Positions 1 through 8,169 of a stretch of 64,000 nt of DNA are shown one piece after another. A model generated the notes under the pieces. The model was given only the letters and a program-made list of their open reading frames with translations, had not been told where the DNA came from and ran no database searches. How positions within the stretch are numbered: the stretch's first letter is position 1; the number at the start of each line of letters is the position of its first letter. The stretch lies in contig NZ_CP097635.1 in NCBI RefSeq assembly GCF_023573145.1, positions 1 through 64,000 of the forward strand, given 5' to 3'. The position numbers were made by a program, and so were the translations under genes. Source of the DNA: Aquincola tertiaricarbonis (GTDB taxonomy: Bacteria > Pseudomonadota > Gammaproteobacteria > Burkholderiales > Burkholderiaceae_C).

Positions 1-541
1 CGAAGAACTCCGGGTCGCAGCTTTTGATGGTGCTGATCAGCTCGGCCGCCAGCGCTTCGTGCGCGGCGGCCAATACGCGCTCGATGCGTTCTTCGGGTGG
101 CATTTCCAACACCGGCGCGGCGCCGTCCTCGGCATCTTCGCTTGCGCCAGCGGCCGGCGTGCCGGCCGTCGTGGTGATCTGGCTCGACTTCCAGGCGTCG
201 TAGCGTCGGTCCAGCTCGTCCATGTAGGCGCGCCCATCGAACGGTGTGCCCAGCAGCGCCCGGCCCTCGGACGTGATGCGCCAAACGCCACGCTCCTTCA
301 GCACCCAGCCAGCTTTCACCATGCCGACTGACGAAAAGCCAAAGATCTTGCGCCAGCGCACACCACCGCTGGCGTCCGTGGGCTCGAGCGCCCAGTTGTC
401 CATCGGCACCGCCTGCTCGATGGCCAGCAGCAGGTCGCGCCGCCGCAGCGCGCCGTCAGGCGCCGAGGCCAGCGCGCGCAGCGCCGCATGGTGAGTGGCC
501 GAGATCAGCATGCCAGATCGGGATAGCGGTTTCGTGCTCAT
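1..541 (-). CDS. Mrr-like restriction endonuclease, N-terminal part (cut by window edge)
   Basis: About 180 residues are visible. Residues 10-100 look like the winged-helix Mrr N-terminal domain (helical HTH start, a strand ending in WRITSEGRALL, then a Pro/Asp turn). An acidic Ala-rich linker follows, then the start of the Mrr catalytic region: a helix with EERIERVLAAAHEALAAELI and a Pro-Glu-Phe-Phe end. The PD-(D/E)XK active site lies beyond the window and cannot be checked. Mrr-family enzymes cut methylated foreign DNA. Start: ATG at 541, with a second in-frame ATG at 511; neither has a strong Shine-Dalgarno. The gene lies at the edge of a defence island with SIR2-HerA. Family assignment is by recognition of the N-terminal domain. 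Confidence 0.7.
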   Translation of the reverse strand, partial: MSTKPLSRSGMLISATHHAALRALASAPDGALRRRDLLLAIEQAVPMDNWALEPTDASGGVRWRKIFGFSSVGMVKAGWVLKERGVWRITSEGRALLGTPFDGRAYMDELDRRYDAWKSSQITTTAGTPAAGASEDAEDGAAPVLEMPPEERIERVLAAAHEALAAELISTIKSCDPEFF

Positions 542-776
542 CGGAGGGGTGCTTCGTGGGTATTGCGACGGTCCGGCAATGCTGCCGGGGCCGGCGCGTC
601 GCACTGTTTGGTGTTCAAGGCAAGGTTGCAGTCAGGGCGCGTGGCACGAAGCGGCGTCTGTAGGCCGACGACGAGGCCACTCAGATTGCCGGGACCACCC
701 CCGTCACCCATTGCGCCCCACGTCGATCGTTGTTCGTGCTCTTCGCCGGGAGACTCGATCGCTGGTTATGCGCGTT

Positions 777-1544
777 CTAAATACTGCGGCGGCGAGGGAC
801 TCTTAGGCAAGCCAGTACACAAATACCCGACAACATCAGGGCACAAGAATGGGCCTCAGGCACCGGCGCCGCTATGAACTCAATACGTAATCCAAGAGCG
901 CTGCGCTGGCCGTCTTGCCTCACATACTGCCGATATTCAGGGTGTGCAGCGTCGTACACCGTCCAACCCTGTCGGACAGCAAACAAATCCGTCTTCTTTG
1001 TCTCGCTTGCCGCCCAGGCTGTTACGGTGTCGTCAGATTTAAGCCAAAGATAGACCCAATATGTCCCGGGACCGGGCAGGTAAACGTTAACGTCCGCGCC
1101 AAAAAATTCGCCATTTCCTAGTGCCGTGGCACCCGGAGGGGAGGCCCATCCGCAGCCGGGGGCGATGTATGGATTTGGTTGGGCGCTTGAGCATGCGTAT
1201 GTTTGCCAAAGCGATCCAACTGGAGTGTTATCGCCGCCTAATGCAGAGGGGGTGGTAACCAGCGTGTTGTCAGCCATCCCGACGTAAAACCCGTGCAGAG
1301 AGCCCAGCGGGTTTAGTAGTGAGGTCGTCGGCGTAATGCCGGTGTCAATATGCGTGACATAGCCGGCGGACTGAACCGTGAAACCAGCGGCAAACTCGCG
1401 CCACGTAAACGAAGTTTCTGCTACCGCCCTAGGCGCTGTGGCAAGATCAGCCGGCATCGAATCGTAAATTGGCACCGCCATCGCTTTCGCAAAGTAAACG
1501 GACAGTCCAATCAAACACGCCAACTTCGTCAACATTTTTGTCAT
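777..1544 (-). CDS. Secreted PEP-CTERM-like protein with degenerate sorting motif
   Basis: A 255-residue exported protein. Residues 1-23 form a signal peptide ending AKAMA. The middle is rich in Gly, Thr and aromatic residues and looks like a beta-sandwich with two Cys. The C-terminus (about 226-255) has the three-part PEP-CTERM layout: a VPEA motif in place of VPEP, a hydrophobic segment of about 20 residues, and an Arg-rich tail (PRRRS). Such proteins are sorted by an exosortase, usually in exopolysaccharide-producing Gram-negatives; no exosortase gene is in the window. A strong GGAGGAG lies just before the ATG at 1544. Codon use is less GC-biased than in most neighbours, suggesting transfer with the adjacent defence genes. 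The biological role is unknown. Confidence 0.6.
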   Translation of the reverse strand: MTKMLTKLACLIGLSVYFAKAMAVPIYDSMPADLATAPRAVAETSFTWREFAAGFTVQSAGYVTHIDTGITPTTSLLNPLGSLHGFYVGMADNTLVTTPSALGGDNTPVGSLWQTYACSSAQPNPYIAPGCGWASPPGATALGNGEFFGADVNVYLPGPGTYWVYLWLKSDDTVTAWAASETKKTDLFAVRQGWTVYDAAHPEYRQYVRQDGQRSALGLRIEFIAAPVPEAHSCALMLSGICVLACLRVPRRRSI

Positions 1545-1907
1545 TCATCTCCTCCATGTTTTGCTGCATGACGATAACAGCCCCTTAGTACTTCCGCAGC
1601 GGGTGAATATTCAACGGTCGACTATCTGTAAATATCGTGCTGCCTAGTCAGCGAGGCGAGCAGTCGCTGCGCCCGACGCAGTCAACACGCAGGGTCCGTC
1701 GGCGACACGTCCGGAGCGATCTTTGAAGCCGAACGGCTACTGTGCAGCGGTTACTGTCCTTTGCCTTGCTGACGTGGACGTAGGAAAGCAGTCGATCCAC
1801 GTCGGAGTCCAGCCGTCCAGCCAGTGAGGCAGTAGCAGGTATGCCGCAACGGAGGTTAAACCCCATGTGCACTAACCAAGCATCTCAAAAGATATCTGCG
1901 TAAGCGA
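1545..1907. other. Intergenic stretch with no supported gene
   Basis: It separates the PEP-CTERM-like gene from the SIR2-HerA operon. It holds the Shine-Dalgarno of the PEP-CTERM gene near 1550 and an AT-rich patch around 1606-1636 that could carry its promoter. A 74-codon reading frame (1648-1872, minus) is Arg/Cys-rich, matches no family I know and has no convincing ribosome site, so I do not call it. Base composition is lower in GC than the flanks. Confidence 0.5.
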
Positions 1908-3905
1908 TCAGGCCGGCATCTGCAGTTCAGAAACGCCCCCATCCGGACGGAACCACAGGTCTCGTATTGCTGCATCGTCACTCTTCGGCTTCGGCTTCAC
2001 GTCCCGCACCTTAAATGTGGTCGGCAGATTGACCGAGTTACCAAAGATCAAAGCATGCTGCTTTGGCAAGGACGGTAGCCGCTTCATTACGCTGTCAGAC
2101 ACGAAGGGAGTCATTTGTCGGATGTGCTGAAGATCGTCTGGATTCTGTATGCGGTGGACAATGTAGTTGGAACATTGGGACAGAACCGTCTTCGAGAGTT
2201 CACTTGGCCGCTGCGATGCGACCATAAGAAAGAGGCCATACTTGCGCCCCTCTTTCGCAATGCGTTGAAACACTCGGCTGGCGTCAATTGCATGACCCGA
2301 GGAGCGCTCTGCCACGTAACGATGGGCCTCTTCCAGAATTAGATTCACTGGCGCCCGGTTTCTTGGCTCTGCTTTTCGTAGACGATCAAAAATCAGACGA
2401 GCAATCACAGCAGAGGCTACCTCAACGACTTCGTCGGGTGCCTCGTTCATGTCCAATATGATCAATTGCGCCGACCGTTTGAACCCCTCCTTATGCCTGG
2501 TTAGGCCTATGCAGCGTTCCACAAACTGCGCGCGATCGAGTTCGTGTTCAAGCAGCCTCGAAGGGTGCACGCGCAGAAATGCGAACTCTTCTCGCTCACG
2601 AATCCACTTGAAGCGTGTGACCATCTGCGCACAGTAATCGCGGATCTGCCGATTGCCATGCGCCTCTTCGTACAGCAACGCGAGGTCAAGCGCCTTCTCC
2701 ATGTCGTCAAAGGCAAACTGCTTGTTCGCATAGTTAGGCAATGACACTTCGTCTCGAATGAAGCCGGTCAAGAGCTCACTGAATCCTTTCGCGTCAGCCA
2801 TTTCGCCGTACTTCACGTCTATCTTCGCTCGCACTGTTGTGATGCTCAGTTCGGGCGTGTTGAACGTGGCGAGAAGGGCAAGAATACGGTCCTTCTTCGA
2901 CGGAGTACCGGCGTCGCCCTGCATGATGTGCAGCAGACACGACGCCAGAATATGGTTCCTCAATTCGTCTAACGCCACACCGTCGCTCCCTGCGAACAGC
3001 GTGGATAGCCCCAGCGCCGTTCTCAGTACGGGTTGCTGGGTTTTTTCACTCGCCCGCAAGAGTAACTCCCATTCCTCTACAGACATGAACCAATGAGGGA
3101 GCCGAAACACTGAAGTCGATTCAGCCTCATCCAGAGGGGCAACAGCTGACGCCAGTGGATTGGTTTCAAGCTTGACGTAGTGCCGCTTTATCCCCTTTGG
3201 TAGTTCTCCGAAGGCCGAGCGGTACTCCCCGTTCACGTCAAGAAGAAAGAACGTTGCACCTCGCGCGAAATATTCGTCGTTCTTCTCAAACAGCGATTGC
3301 AGCACGGTCGCCACGGTGCAGGACTTCCCACTCCCTGTGTTGCCCAAGATCGCCGCGTGACCCCCGAAAAATTCGTCGATGCGAATCTTTATGTCGTAGT
3401 CCTTGAAGATGGCGGATGTCCCAATCGTGAGCGCGTTATAGCGGGTAGCAGTTCCGTTTCCAAGCGGAGCAGGAATGATCTCGCGCGCACACTGAACTTC
3501 AAAGATCCGATCAAGTTCCTCGTCAAGAACATAGAGTGCATCGGCATACAAGGACGGGAAAGTTGAAACCCCAAATCTGAAAGCACCGTCTCGCTGTTGG
3601 GGCAGCATGCCAACTGGCACCAAATCCAGATACTTTGCCGACGACGCCTTGTCTATTTCTTCCTGTCCGTGACGCTCGCTGCGGGACATTGGGGCGTCCT
3701 TTTCACGTAAGCCGACAACCTCGGCGACAACGTATTCGGCCTGTGCCGGCATCACGACAAATGAACCCAGCCGGGCGACGTAGTGGACGTCGTCAAATCC
3801 GACTACTGTAAAATTAGAACTTCCACCATGCAGTTCCACGACAAATCGATCAGCAGCAACGGAGACCACCTTGCCGATGGCTCTACGACGATCATCAGAA
3901 GTCAT
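1908..3905 (-). CDS. herA: HerA-like ATPase/translocase of a SIR2-HerA antiphage system
   Basis: 665 residues. The N-terminal 60 residues form a HAS-barrel-like domain, followed by a FtsK/HerA RecA-fold ATPase. Walker A is GNTGSGKS (188-195), Walker B is LILEEAH (522-528), and a sensor/arginine segment with ASQRPSEL follows near 563-570. HerA proteins form hexameric DNA motors. When partnered with SIR2 proteins they form a large complex that degrades NAD+ or DNA on phage infection (known as Nezha / SIR2-HerA). Start: ATG at 3905 overlaps the last 11 nt of the SIR2 gene, so translation is probably coupled. An upstream in-frame ATG at 4022 lies inside the SIR2 gene and is rejected. Confidence 0.88.
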   Translation of the reverse strand: MTSDDRRRAIGKVVSVAADRFVVELHGGSSNFTVVGFDDVHYVARLGSFVVMPAQAEYVVAEVVGLREKDAPMSRSERHGQEEIDKASSAKYLDLVPVGMLPQQRDGAFRFGVSTFPSLYADALYVLDEELDRIFEVQCAREIIPAPLGNGTATRYNALTIGTSAIFKDYDIKIRIDEFFGGHAAILGNTGSGKSCTVATVLQSLFEKNDEYFARGATFFLLDVNGEYRSAFGELPKGIKRHYVKLETNPLASAVAPLDEAESTSVFRLPHWFMSVEEWELLLRASEKTQQPVLRTALGLSTLFAGSDGVALDELRNHILASCLLHIMQGDAGTPSKKDRILALLATFNTPELSITTVRAKIDVKYGEMADAKGFSELLTGFIRDEVSLPNYANKQFAFDDMEKALDLALLYEEAHGNRQIRDYCAQMVTRFKWIREREEFAFLRVHPSRLLEHELDRAQFVERCIGLTRHKEGFKRSAQLIILDMNEAPDEVVEVASAVIARLIFDRLRKAEPRNRAPVNLILEEAHRYVAERSSGHAIDASRVFQRIAKEGRKYGLFLMVASQRPSELSKTVLSQCSNYIVHRIQNPDDLQHIRQMTPFVSDSVMKRLPSLPKQHALIFGNSVNLPTTFKVRDVKPKPKSDDAAIRDLWFRPDGGVSELQMPA

Positions 3906-5208
3906 TGCCTGCCTCTTCGGCTGCGTCGAGGTTCTTTCCCTGCGCGATGAGATCCTGGAGCACTCTGGCGACGGCCGTATCGACTTTGTCGCCAGGAGAT
4001 TCCGGCATGAACTTCCCAACAAACGTCTCGAAGTAGTGAGCGCGCGATTCCTTAGTCGGCGCGTCTCCGCCTATCAGCCAGATGCGTGGATCATTGAGCG
4101 CCTTTAGTTTTTCGGGAATGCCCTTTGCATCTGGCGGCAAGAACGCGACCAAGCGAAATGTTGGCACTGTCAAGGCCTGGAAGATGATGTTGTTAACATG
4201 CTCGTCGCCAAAGCTGTAGCCCAACGAAACCAGAACACTCTGCTCTCGCACGACTCGTGCCTGGAACTCGCGGAACAGGTCCGAATATGGAGAGCCAAAG
4301 CTTGCGTTTTGCTTCATTGGCGTCGGATAGATCATTACCCGGTCTGCGGTCCTGGCCGACGCGGGGCCGACCTCACGAATCGGAAATAGGCTGCCGCCTT
4401 CTTCCACCCAGTTGATGGACCCGTGCAGCTTGCACAGATAGATAAAGCTATCCACTGCAGCCCATTTGCGATTCGTCAGATCCAGTTGCTCTGCGAGTGC
4501 GTATCGATATGTTGTCGGGTTGAATCGCCGCTCGATAGTTCCAGAGAAGCCGTTGCAATAGGGCATCCCGAGGCGGTCCATCGCCGTCTCGCTGAACAGG
4601 TCGTAGTTTGTCGTGAACACCCAGGGCCGGGGCAAAGTCCGATCTCGATAGACTAGTTTGCGATAGAAGGATTGGTAGAGGTCAACGACGTCCGAATCCC
4701 CGTGCGAAAAAGCTCCCTCGGAGCATCGCCTTGTCACGAAGACGGTCACCTTCTTTATCAACGAGTCAACTGCAGCAGCGCCCTTTCGCAGCTCGTCGCT
4801 TTTGCTTCGCCTCAGTACGAACTGGAAGCTATAAAGAGCCTCCATAAGGCGCTCCAGATTGTTCTTGAATTCTCCCGCGCCCAGGTCAAATCCGAGGTGC
4901 TTAGCAAGAGCCTCCCGTTCTTCGGCACTCGGAAACTGCACGTCGTCGAATCCAGGGGCCGCGGCTAGGAATTCCGCGGCCAGCGGCGCCATCGTCGGGA
5001 TGCCCTTTTGTTGCCCTTCGCGCGACAGCGACGAGCATCCCGAGCCAAAAAGGAACGATAAATGCTTGGCGTTGAGCGCGTCGTGCAAGTTCTCGCGTAC
5101 CCTTGATGCAGCCCGCTCCCAGATGAAAGGTGCCCCATTTTTCGGGGCGACCACATCGTCTGCACCTTTGAAAAATGAGAACTTTGCCTCTGCCGACTGT
5201 TCGTCCAT
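3895..5208 (-). CDS. SIR2-domain NADase of a SIR2-HerA antiphage system
   Basis: 437 residues with a SIR2-like NAD-binding fold. Visible motifs are FGSGCS (54-59, nucleotide-binding loop), TTNYD (199-203), KLHGS (260-264, His262 as the likely catalytic base) and GYSFGDEHVN (330-339). These motifs belong to the defence SIR2 class, whose members deplete NAD+ to abort infection, rather than to deacetylase sirtuins. It is the first gene of a two-gene operon with HerA. The ATG at 5208 has GGGAG upstream. The leader carries a small hairpin (arms GGCGC, 4-nt loop) at 5222-5235. Pairing with HerA makes the defence role very likely; activity was not tested here. Confidence 0.88.
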   Translation of the reverse strand: MDEQSAEAKFSFFKGADDVVAPKNGAPFIWERAASRVRENLHDALNAKHLSFLFGSGCSSLSREGQQKGIPTMAPLAAEFLAAAPGFDDVQFPSAEEREALAKHLGFDLGAGEFKNNLERLMEALYSFQFVLRRSKSDELRKGAAAVDSLIKKVTVFVTRRCSEGAFSHGDSDVVDLYQSFYRKLVYRDRTLPRPWVFTTNYDLFSETAMDRLGMPYCNGFSGTIERRFNPTTYRYALAEQLDLTNRKWAAVDSFIYLCKLHGSINWVEEGGSLFPIREVGPASARTADRVMIYPTPMKQNASFGSPYSDLFREFQARVVREQSVLVSLGYSFGDEHVNNIIFQALTVPTFRLVAFLPPDAKGIPEKLKALNDPRIWLIGGDAPTKESRAHYFETFVGKFMPESPGDKVDTAVARVLQDLIAQGKNLDAAEEAGNDF

Positions 5209-5550
5209 CGTGCTCTCCCTTGGCGCTTTTGCGCCTATTGAAGGGCCAGTATTACATTAAGGCGCGTGACCACAGGTGCAGCGCAGCGCGTGAAGCTAAG
5301 TAATCTCTGTCGGGCGCGCTAGATTTCCCCGCGACGCTTCGCCACTGGTTGAATTCTTCGAAGCGCTTTCGTTCTGATCTTCCTCAAAGTGGGCTGCGAA
5401 GCACGAGGTTCGAAGTGTCAGGGCTACAACTGTTGACGACGCCCCTGGCTCCAAAGCGGACGTTAGCGGCTTTCCGCTATCAGTCTTCACGGACACTGAG
5501 GTCGATACGGTGACGACAGAAAGTCACCACGCGGTCATGACGCCCTACTG
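5209..5550. other. Intergenic stretch upstream of SIR2
   Basis: It contains the SIR2 leader: GGGAG ribosome site, the GGCGC-TTTT-GCGCC hairpin at 5222-5235 and an AT-rich TAATAC-like -10 near 5255-5265 on the minus strand. A 66-codon minus frame (5296-5496) has Ser/Thr-rich composition, no recognisable domain and no good ribosome site, so it is not called. Nothing else is evident. Confidence 0.45.
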
Positions 5551-6207
5551 CTAATCAAACTCAGCCCCCTTCGCCGGAACAATCTTCCAGCACCTCCCCG
5601 CCTTCGACGGCGCCTGCTGCTCAGCATCCCACCGGGTGACCTTGAGAAAAGCGCCAGGCATATCCAGCGGCACATGCCTCGGCCGCCCCACCTCGTTGCA
5701 CATCCACGCCTGCCACGTGGTCCCCTCCTCCGGCGTCAAGAACTTCGGTTCCCGCGGTGATGTCAGCACGAAGAAGATCTTGATTTCAGACGGCAGCAAC
5801 CCCGCTGCGCGTAGCTTTTCCAGCCGAGCTACCTTGCTGCGGAACTGCGAGTTCGACCAAGCTGATTCAGCTTTGGCCTCGATCATCAACAAGGTGTCGT
5901 CGAAGGCGACGATGAGGTCCATGTCTTCCTGGTTGCCGTTCACCAGGCCCGCGTCGTTGCGCTGCGGCTCGAATCCGCGCTCGCCTCGCGCCACCAGCGT
6001 GAGCGCGCCGACCAGCCAATCGAGGTGGTAATCCATGGCCCACCATGCGGTGGCGGGAACGTCCTTGCCGATGGCCTTGGCCAAGTTCGCGCGAAACCCT
6101 TCATCCAGTCTCTCGCTGGTCGGCCCCAGAGCGTTGCGGATGAGCCAGAAACGCTCCTTGCGATTGAAGCGCTTGAGCGCGTCCACCAATGTCATGCTGC
6201 CGCTCAT
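5551..6207 (-). CDS. Predicted PD-(D/E)XK-type nuclease, uncharacterised
   Basis: 218 residues. The core shows a restriction-nuclease-like pattern: N-Q-E-D-M-D-L-I-V-A-F, then a strand ending in IEAKAE (an Asp followed by an E-x-K motif), then a helix with Lys and Arg. This is the PD-(D/E)XK layout. The N-terminal 90 residues are helical with many Trp. I do not know a named family. It lies about 340 nt upstream of the SIR2-HerA pair on the same strand, so it may be an independent defence gene. Start: ATG at 6207 (MSGS) is chosen over an upstream frame start at 6285; a purine-rich GGCAGGGA precedes it. An imperfect GTGTG...CACAC repeat lies at 6224-6242. Confidence 0.55.
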   Translation of the reverse strand: MSGSMTLVDALKRFNRKERFWLIRNALGPTSERLDEGFRANLAKAIGKDVPATAWWAMDYHLDWLVGALTLVARGERGFEPQRNDAGLVNGNQEDMDLIVAFDDTLLMIEAKAESAWSNSQFRSKVARLEKLRAAGLLPSEIKIFFVLTSPREPKFLTPEEGTTWQAWMCNEVGRPRHVPLDMPGAFLKVTRWDAEQQAPSKAGRCWKIVPAKGAEFD

Positions 6208-6306
6208 CCCTGGGTCCCTGCCTGTGTGATTGATTAACACACCGTAACAGTCCCAGGTGACGCGGCGCAATGCACTGTCGCGCACGCGCCATGGGGGATA
6301 ACCCCC

Positions 6307-6891
6307 TCACACCACCAGCAATCCCCTGAACCCCCTCGCCGCGTAATACGACTGCGCGCCGTTGTGATACACGAAGCCGCGCCCATACCGGTAATCCCCG
6401 AACAGCGCCCCGCCCTCCCGGCGCAGCGCTTCGGGCGTCAGCAGCCAGCTCGATGTCTTCTGGTCGAAGGGGCCCAGCGTCTGCAGCGCCAGGTATTCGG
6501 CTTCGCACAACAGCCGCAGCCCCATGGCCGCCGCCATTTCCACCGCACTGCCCGCCGGCCGGTTTTCCTTGCGAGATTGCAGCCCGGCGTCGTCGTAGCA
6601 CAGGCTGCGGCGGCCGGTGGGGCTTTCGGGGGCGCAGTCGCAGAAGGCGATGGCGCCTTTGGTCTGGTCGCCCTGCCCTGCCAGTTCCACCACGTCGGGC
6701 TCGCCGCCGGTGGCTTCCATCGCGGCCAGGGTGCGCAGCGCCTGGGGCTGGTCGGTCAGCCTGGCTTGCACCTGTGCCCAGGTGGTGGTGGGGTGGCGCT
6801 GGGGGTGTTGCTCGAAGCGCTGTTGCAGCGTGGCCAGCAGGGCCTGGTGTTCGTCTTGTGGGGCCGCTGCCTTGGCGGCCTTGGTCGCCAT
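6307..6891 (-). CDS. DUF4256 family protein
   Basis: 194 residues closely following the DUF4256 pattern: an N-terminal helix with LQQRFEQHPQRH, then TGGEPDVV, FCDCAPESP.GRRSLCYD, SRKENRP, a QTLGPFDQKTSSW segment, and a C-terminal VYHNGAQSYYAARGFRG. The function of the family is unknown; members are small cytoplasmic proteins often carried near VOC and DUF1428 proteins, as here. The start ATG shares one base with the stop of the upstream VOC gene (TGATG), so the two are coupled. A Lys/Ala-rich N-terminal tail of about 10 residues precedes the domain. Confidence 0.85.
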   Translation of the reverse strand: MATKAAKAAAPQDEHQALLATLQQRFEQHPQRHPTTTWAQVQARLTDQPQALRTLAAMEATGGEPDVVELAGQGDQTKGAIAFCDCAPESPTGRRSLCYDDAGLQSRKENRPAGSAVEMAAAMGLRLLCEAEYLALQTLGPFDQKTSSWLLTPEALRREGGALFGDYRYGRGFVYHNGAQSYYAARGFRGLLVV

Positions 6892-7319
6892 CAGAAGTCC
6901 ACCTGCACCGACGGCGCGCTGCGGCGCGCGGGGCCGTGGTACACGGCTTCGATGTTGTTGCCGTCGGGGTCCAGCGCAAAGGCGGCGTAGTAGCCGGGGT
7001 GGTAGTTGCGCGGGCCGTGGGCGCCGTTGTCTTTGCCGCCGTGGGCGATGGCCGCTTCGTGGAAGGCTTTGACCATGGCTTCGTCCTGCGCCTGAAAGGC
7101 CAGGTGGTGGCGGCCGGTCAAATGGCCCTGGGCCGATTCGCTCTGCGCGCTGGACACAAACAGCTCGTCGGCCCAGAAGTAGTCGTCGCCTTCGCCGCCC
7201 ATTGGCAGCTGCAGCGCGTGGAGCACGGCCTGGTAGAAGCGCTTGCTGGCGGGCAGGTCGCGCACCACCAGGTGAATGTGGTCGATGAGCCGGCCGCGGT
7301 GCAACTGCATGGTTTCCAT
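6891..7319 (-). CDS. VOC-superfamily protein (glyoxalase/dioxygenase fold)
   Basis: 142 residues, one VOC domain made of two beta-alpha-beta3 units. H at the start of the first strand (IDHIHLVV), a second metal-ligand candidate in TGRHHLAFQA, and a C-terminal DPDGNNIEAVYHG signature are visible. Members are metal-dependent lyases, isomerases, dioxygenases or drug-binding proteins; the substrate cannot be told. Start: ATG at 7319 with AGGAGG 7 nt upstream; an upstream in-frame ATG at 7355 lacks a site. Coupled by one shared base to DUF4256. Confidence 0.82.
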   Translation of the reverse strand: METMQLHRGRLIDHIHLVVRDLPASKRFYQAVLHALQLPMGGEGDDYFWADELFVSSAQSESAQGHLTGRHHLAFQAQDEAMVKAFHEAAIAHGGKDNGAHGPRNYHPGYYAAFALDPDGNNIEAVYHGPARRSAPSVQVDF

Positions 7320-7394
7320 CGTCAACCTCCTGAATGGAAGCTTCGATGCTGCCACGCCCGCCTGGCGCCGCGCGGCAGCGGGCCGCTCAGGTTG

Positions 7395-7766
7395 TTACGG
7401 CTGCTTGACTTCCACCACCTGCTCAAAGCCGCCGAAGATCATGCGCTTGCCGTCGAAGGGCATCGGCGGGTTGCCGGGCGTGGCCGGGTCCATGCGCGGG
7501 TCTTCCATCATCTTTTTCATGCCGGCGTCGCGCGTGGCCTTGTCGGGCCATTCCACCCACGAAAACGCCACCGTCTCCTCAGGCGTGGCCTGCACCGCGC
7601 GCCTGAAGTCGGTGAGCTTGCCGTCGGGCACGTCGTCGCCCCAGCCCTCGATCACGCGCAGCGCGCCCAGCTCGAGGAAGATGGTGTCGAAGTGGCGCGC
7701 ATGGTCGATGAACGCCTGCTTGTTGGCGGTGGGCACCGCGATCACGAATCCGTCGATGTAGGCCAT
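7395..7766 (-). CDS. DUF1428 family protein
   Basis: 123 residues, the usual DUF1428 length and pattern: MAYIDGFVIAVPTANKQAF at the start, a central GWGDDVPDGK, SWVEWPDKATRDAGMKKMM, and MPFDGKRMIFGGFE near the end. The fold is a ferredoxin-like dimeric alpha/beta barrel; function is unknown. It is 75 nt upstream of the VOC gene on the same strand, so DUF1428-VOC-DUF4256 probably form one transcript. It is divergent from the DUF2185 gene. Confidence 0.87.
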   Translation of the reverse strand: MAYIDGFVIAVPTANKQAFIDHARHFDTIFLELGALRVIEGWGDDVPDGKLTDFRRAVQATPEETVAFSWVEWPDKATRDAGMKKMMEDPRMDPATPGNPPMPFDGKRMIFGGFEQVVEVKQP

Positions 7767-7870
7767 GGCTCAGTCTCCTGGTGGGTGGTTGACGGGGTAC
7801 GACGATCGAGACCGCGCCCGATCGACAATCACCCTACGCTTTCCACCGATTCCCCTTCAGCGAGCCTGCC

Positions 7871-8158
7871 ATGTCCTCACTCACCTGCGTGGCCACCGAG
7901 GTGATCACCACCCACCAGAAATCCGTCGGCTATGCCTACCGCGAAAAGCCGGTGTCCGATACCGACAGCGGCTGGCGCTTCTTGAGCGGCAGCGAGACCG
8001 AGCAGTACATGGACCGCCCCAGCCACTACGTGACCTGCCTGCTGGCCGACTTCATCAAAGACCACCCCGACGTGGAGCCGCTGCTGGCCAGCCCCGTGGG
8101 CGCCGCCTTTGCGCGCCGCAAGGCGGGCGAGGCTTTCCAGGCGCTGGAAGAAGAGTAG
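7871..8158 (+). CDS. DUF2185 (Imm33-like) small protein
   Basis: 95 residues with the DUF2185 signature: a conserved VGYAYREKPVSDTDSGWRF stretch, SGSETEQYMD, and a C-terminal LLASPVGAAFAR. The family is also called immunity protein Imm33-like, which suggests protection against polymorphic toxins, but no toxin is adjacent. It is a soluble cytoplasmic protein. It ends within a perfect 16-bp palindrome shared with the stop codon of the convergent transporter gene. Confidence 0.75.
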   Translation: MSSLTCVATEVITTHQKSVGYAYREKPVSDTDSGWRFLSGSETEQYMDRPSHYVTCLLADFIKDHPDVEPLLASPVGAAFARRKAGEAFQALEEE

Positions 8159-8169
8159 GCCGGCCTACT
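8154..8169. repeat. Perfect 16-bp palindrome across two convergent stop codons
   Basis: AGTAGGCC followed directly by GGCCTACT. It includes the TAG of the DUF2185 gene (8156-8158) and the TAG of the permease gene (8165-8167). With no loop it is a poor classical terminator, but in RNA it could form a short stem on either strand. It may be a protein site or simple codon coincidence. Confidence 0.4.

Noticed and set aside
1648..1872. 74-codon minus frame in the gap before HerA
   Set aside because: No ribosome site, no domain, Arg/Cys-rich; kept only as part of the intergenic note.
5296..5496. 66-codon minus frame between SIR2 and the nuclease
   Set aside because: No domain or ribosome site; not supported.
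6224..6242. GTGTG...CACAC repeat before the nuclease gene
   Set aside because: Only 5-bp arms with a mismatched centre; too weak to call as an operator.
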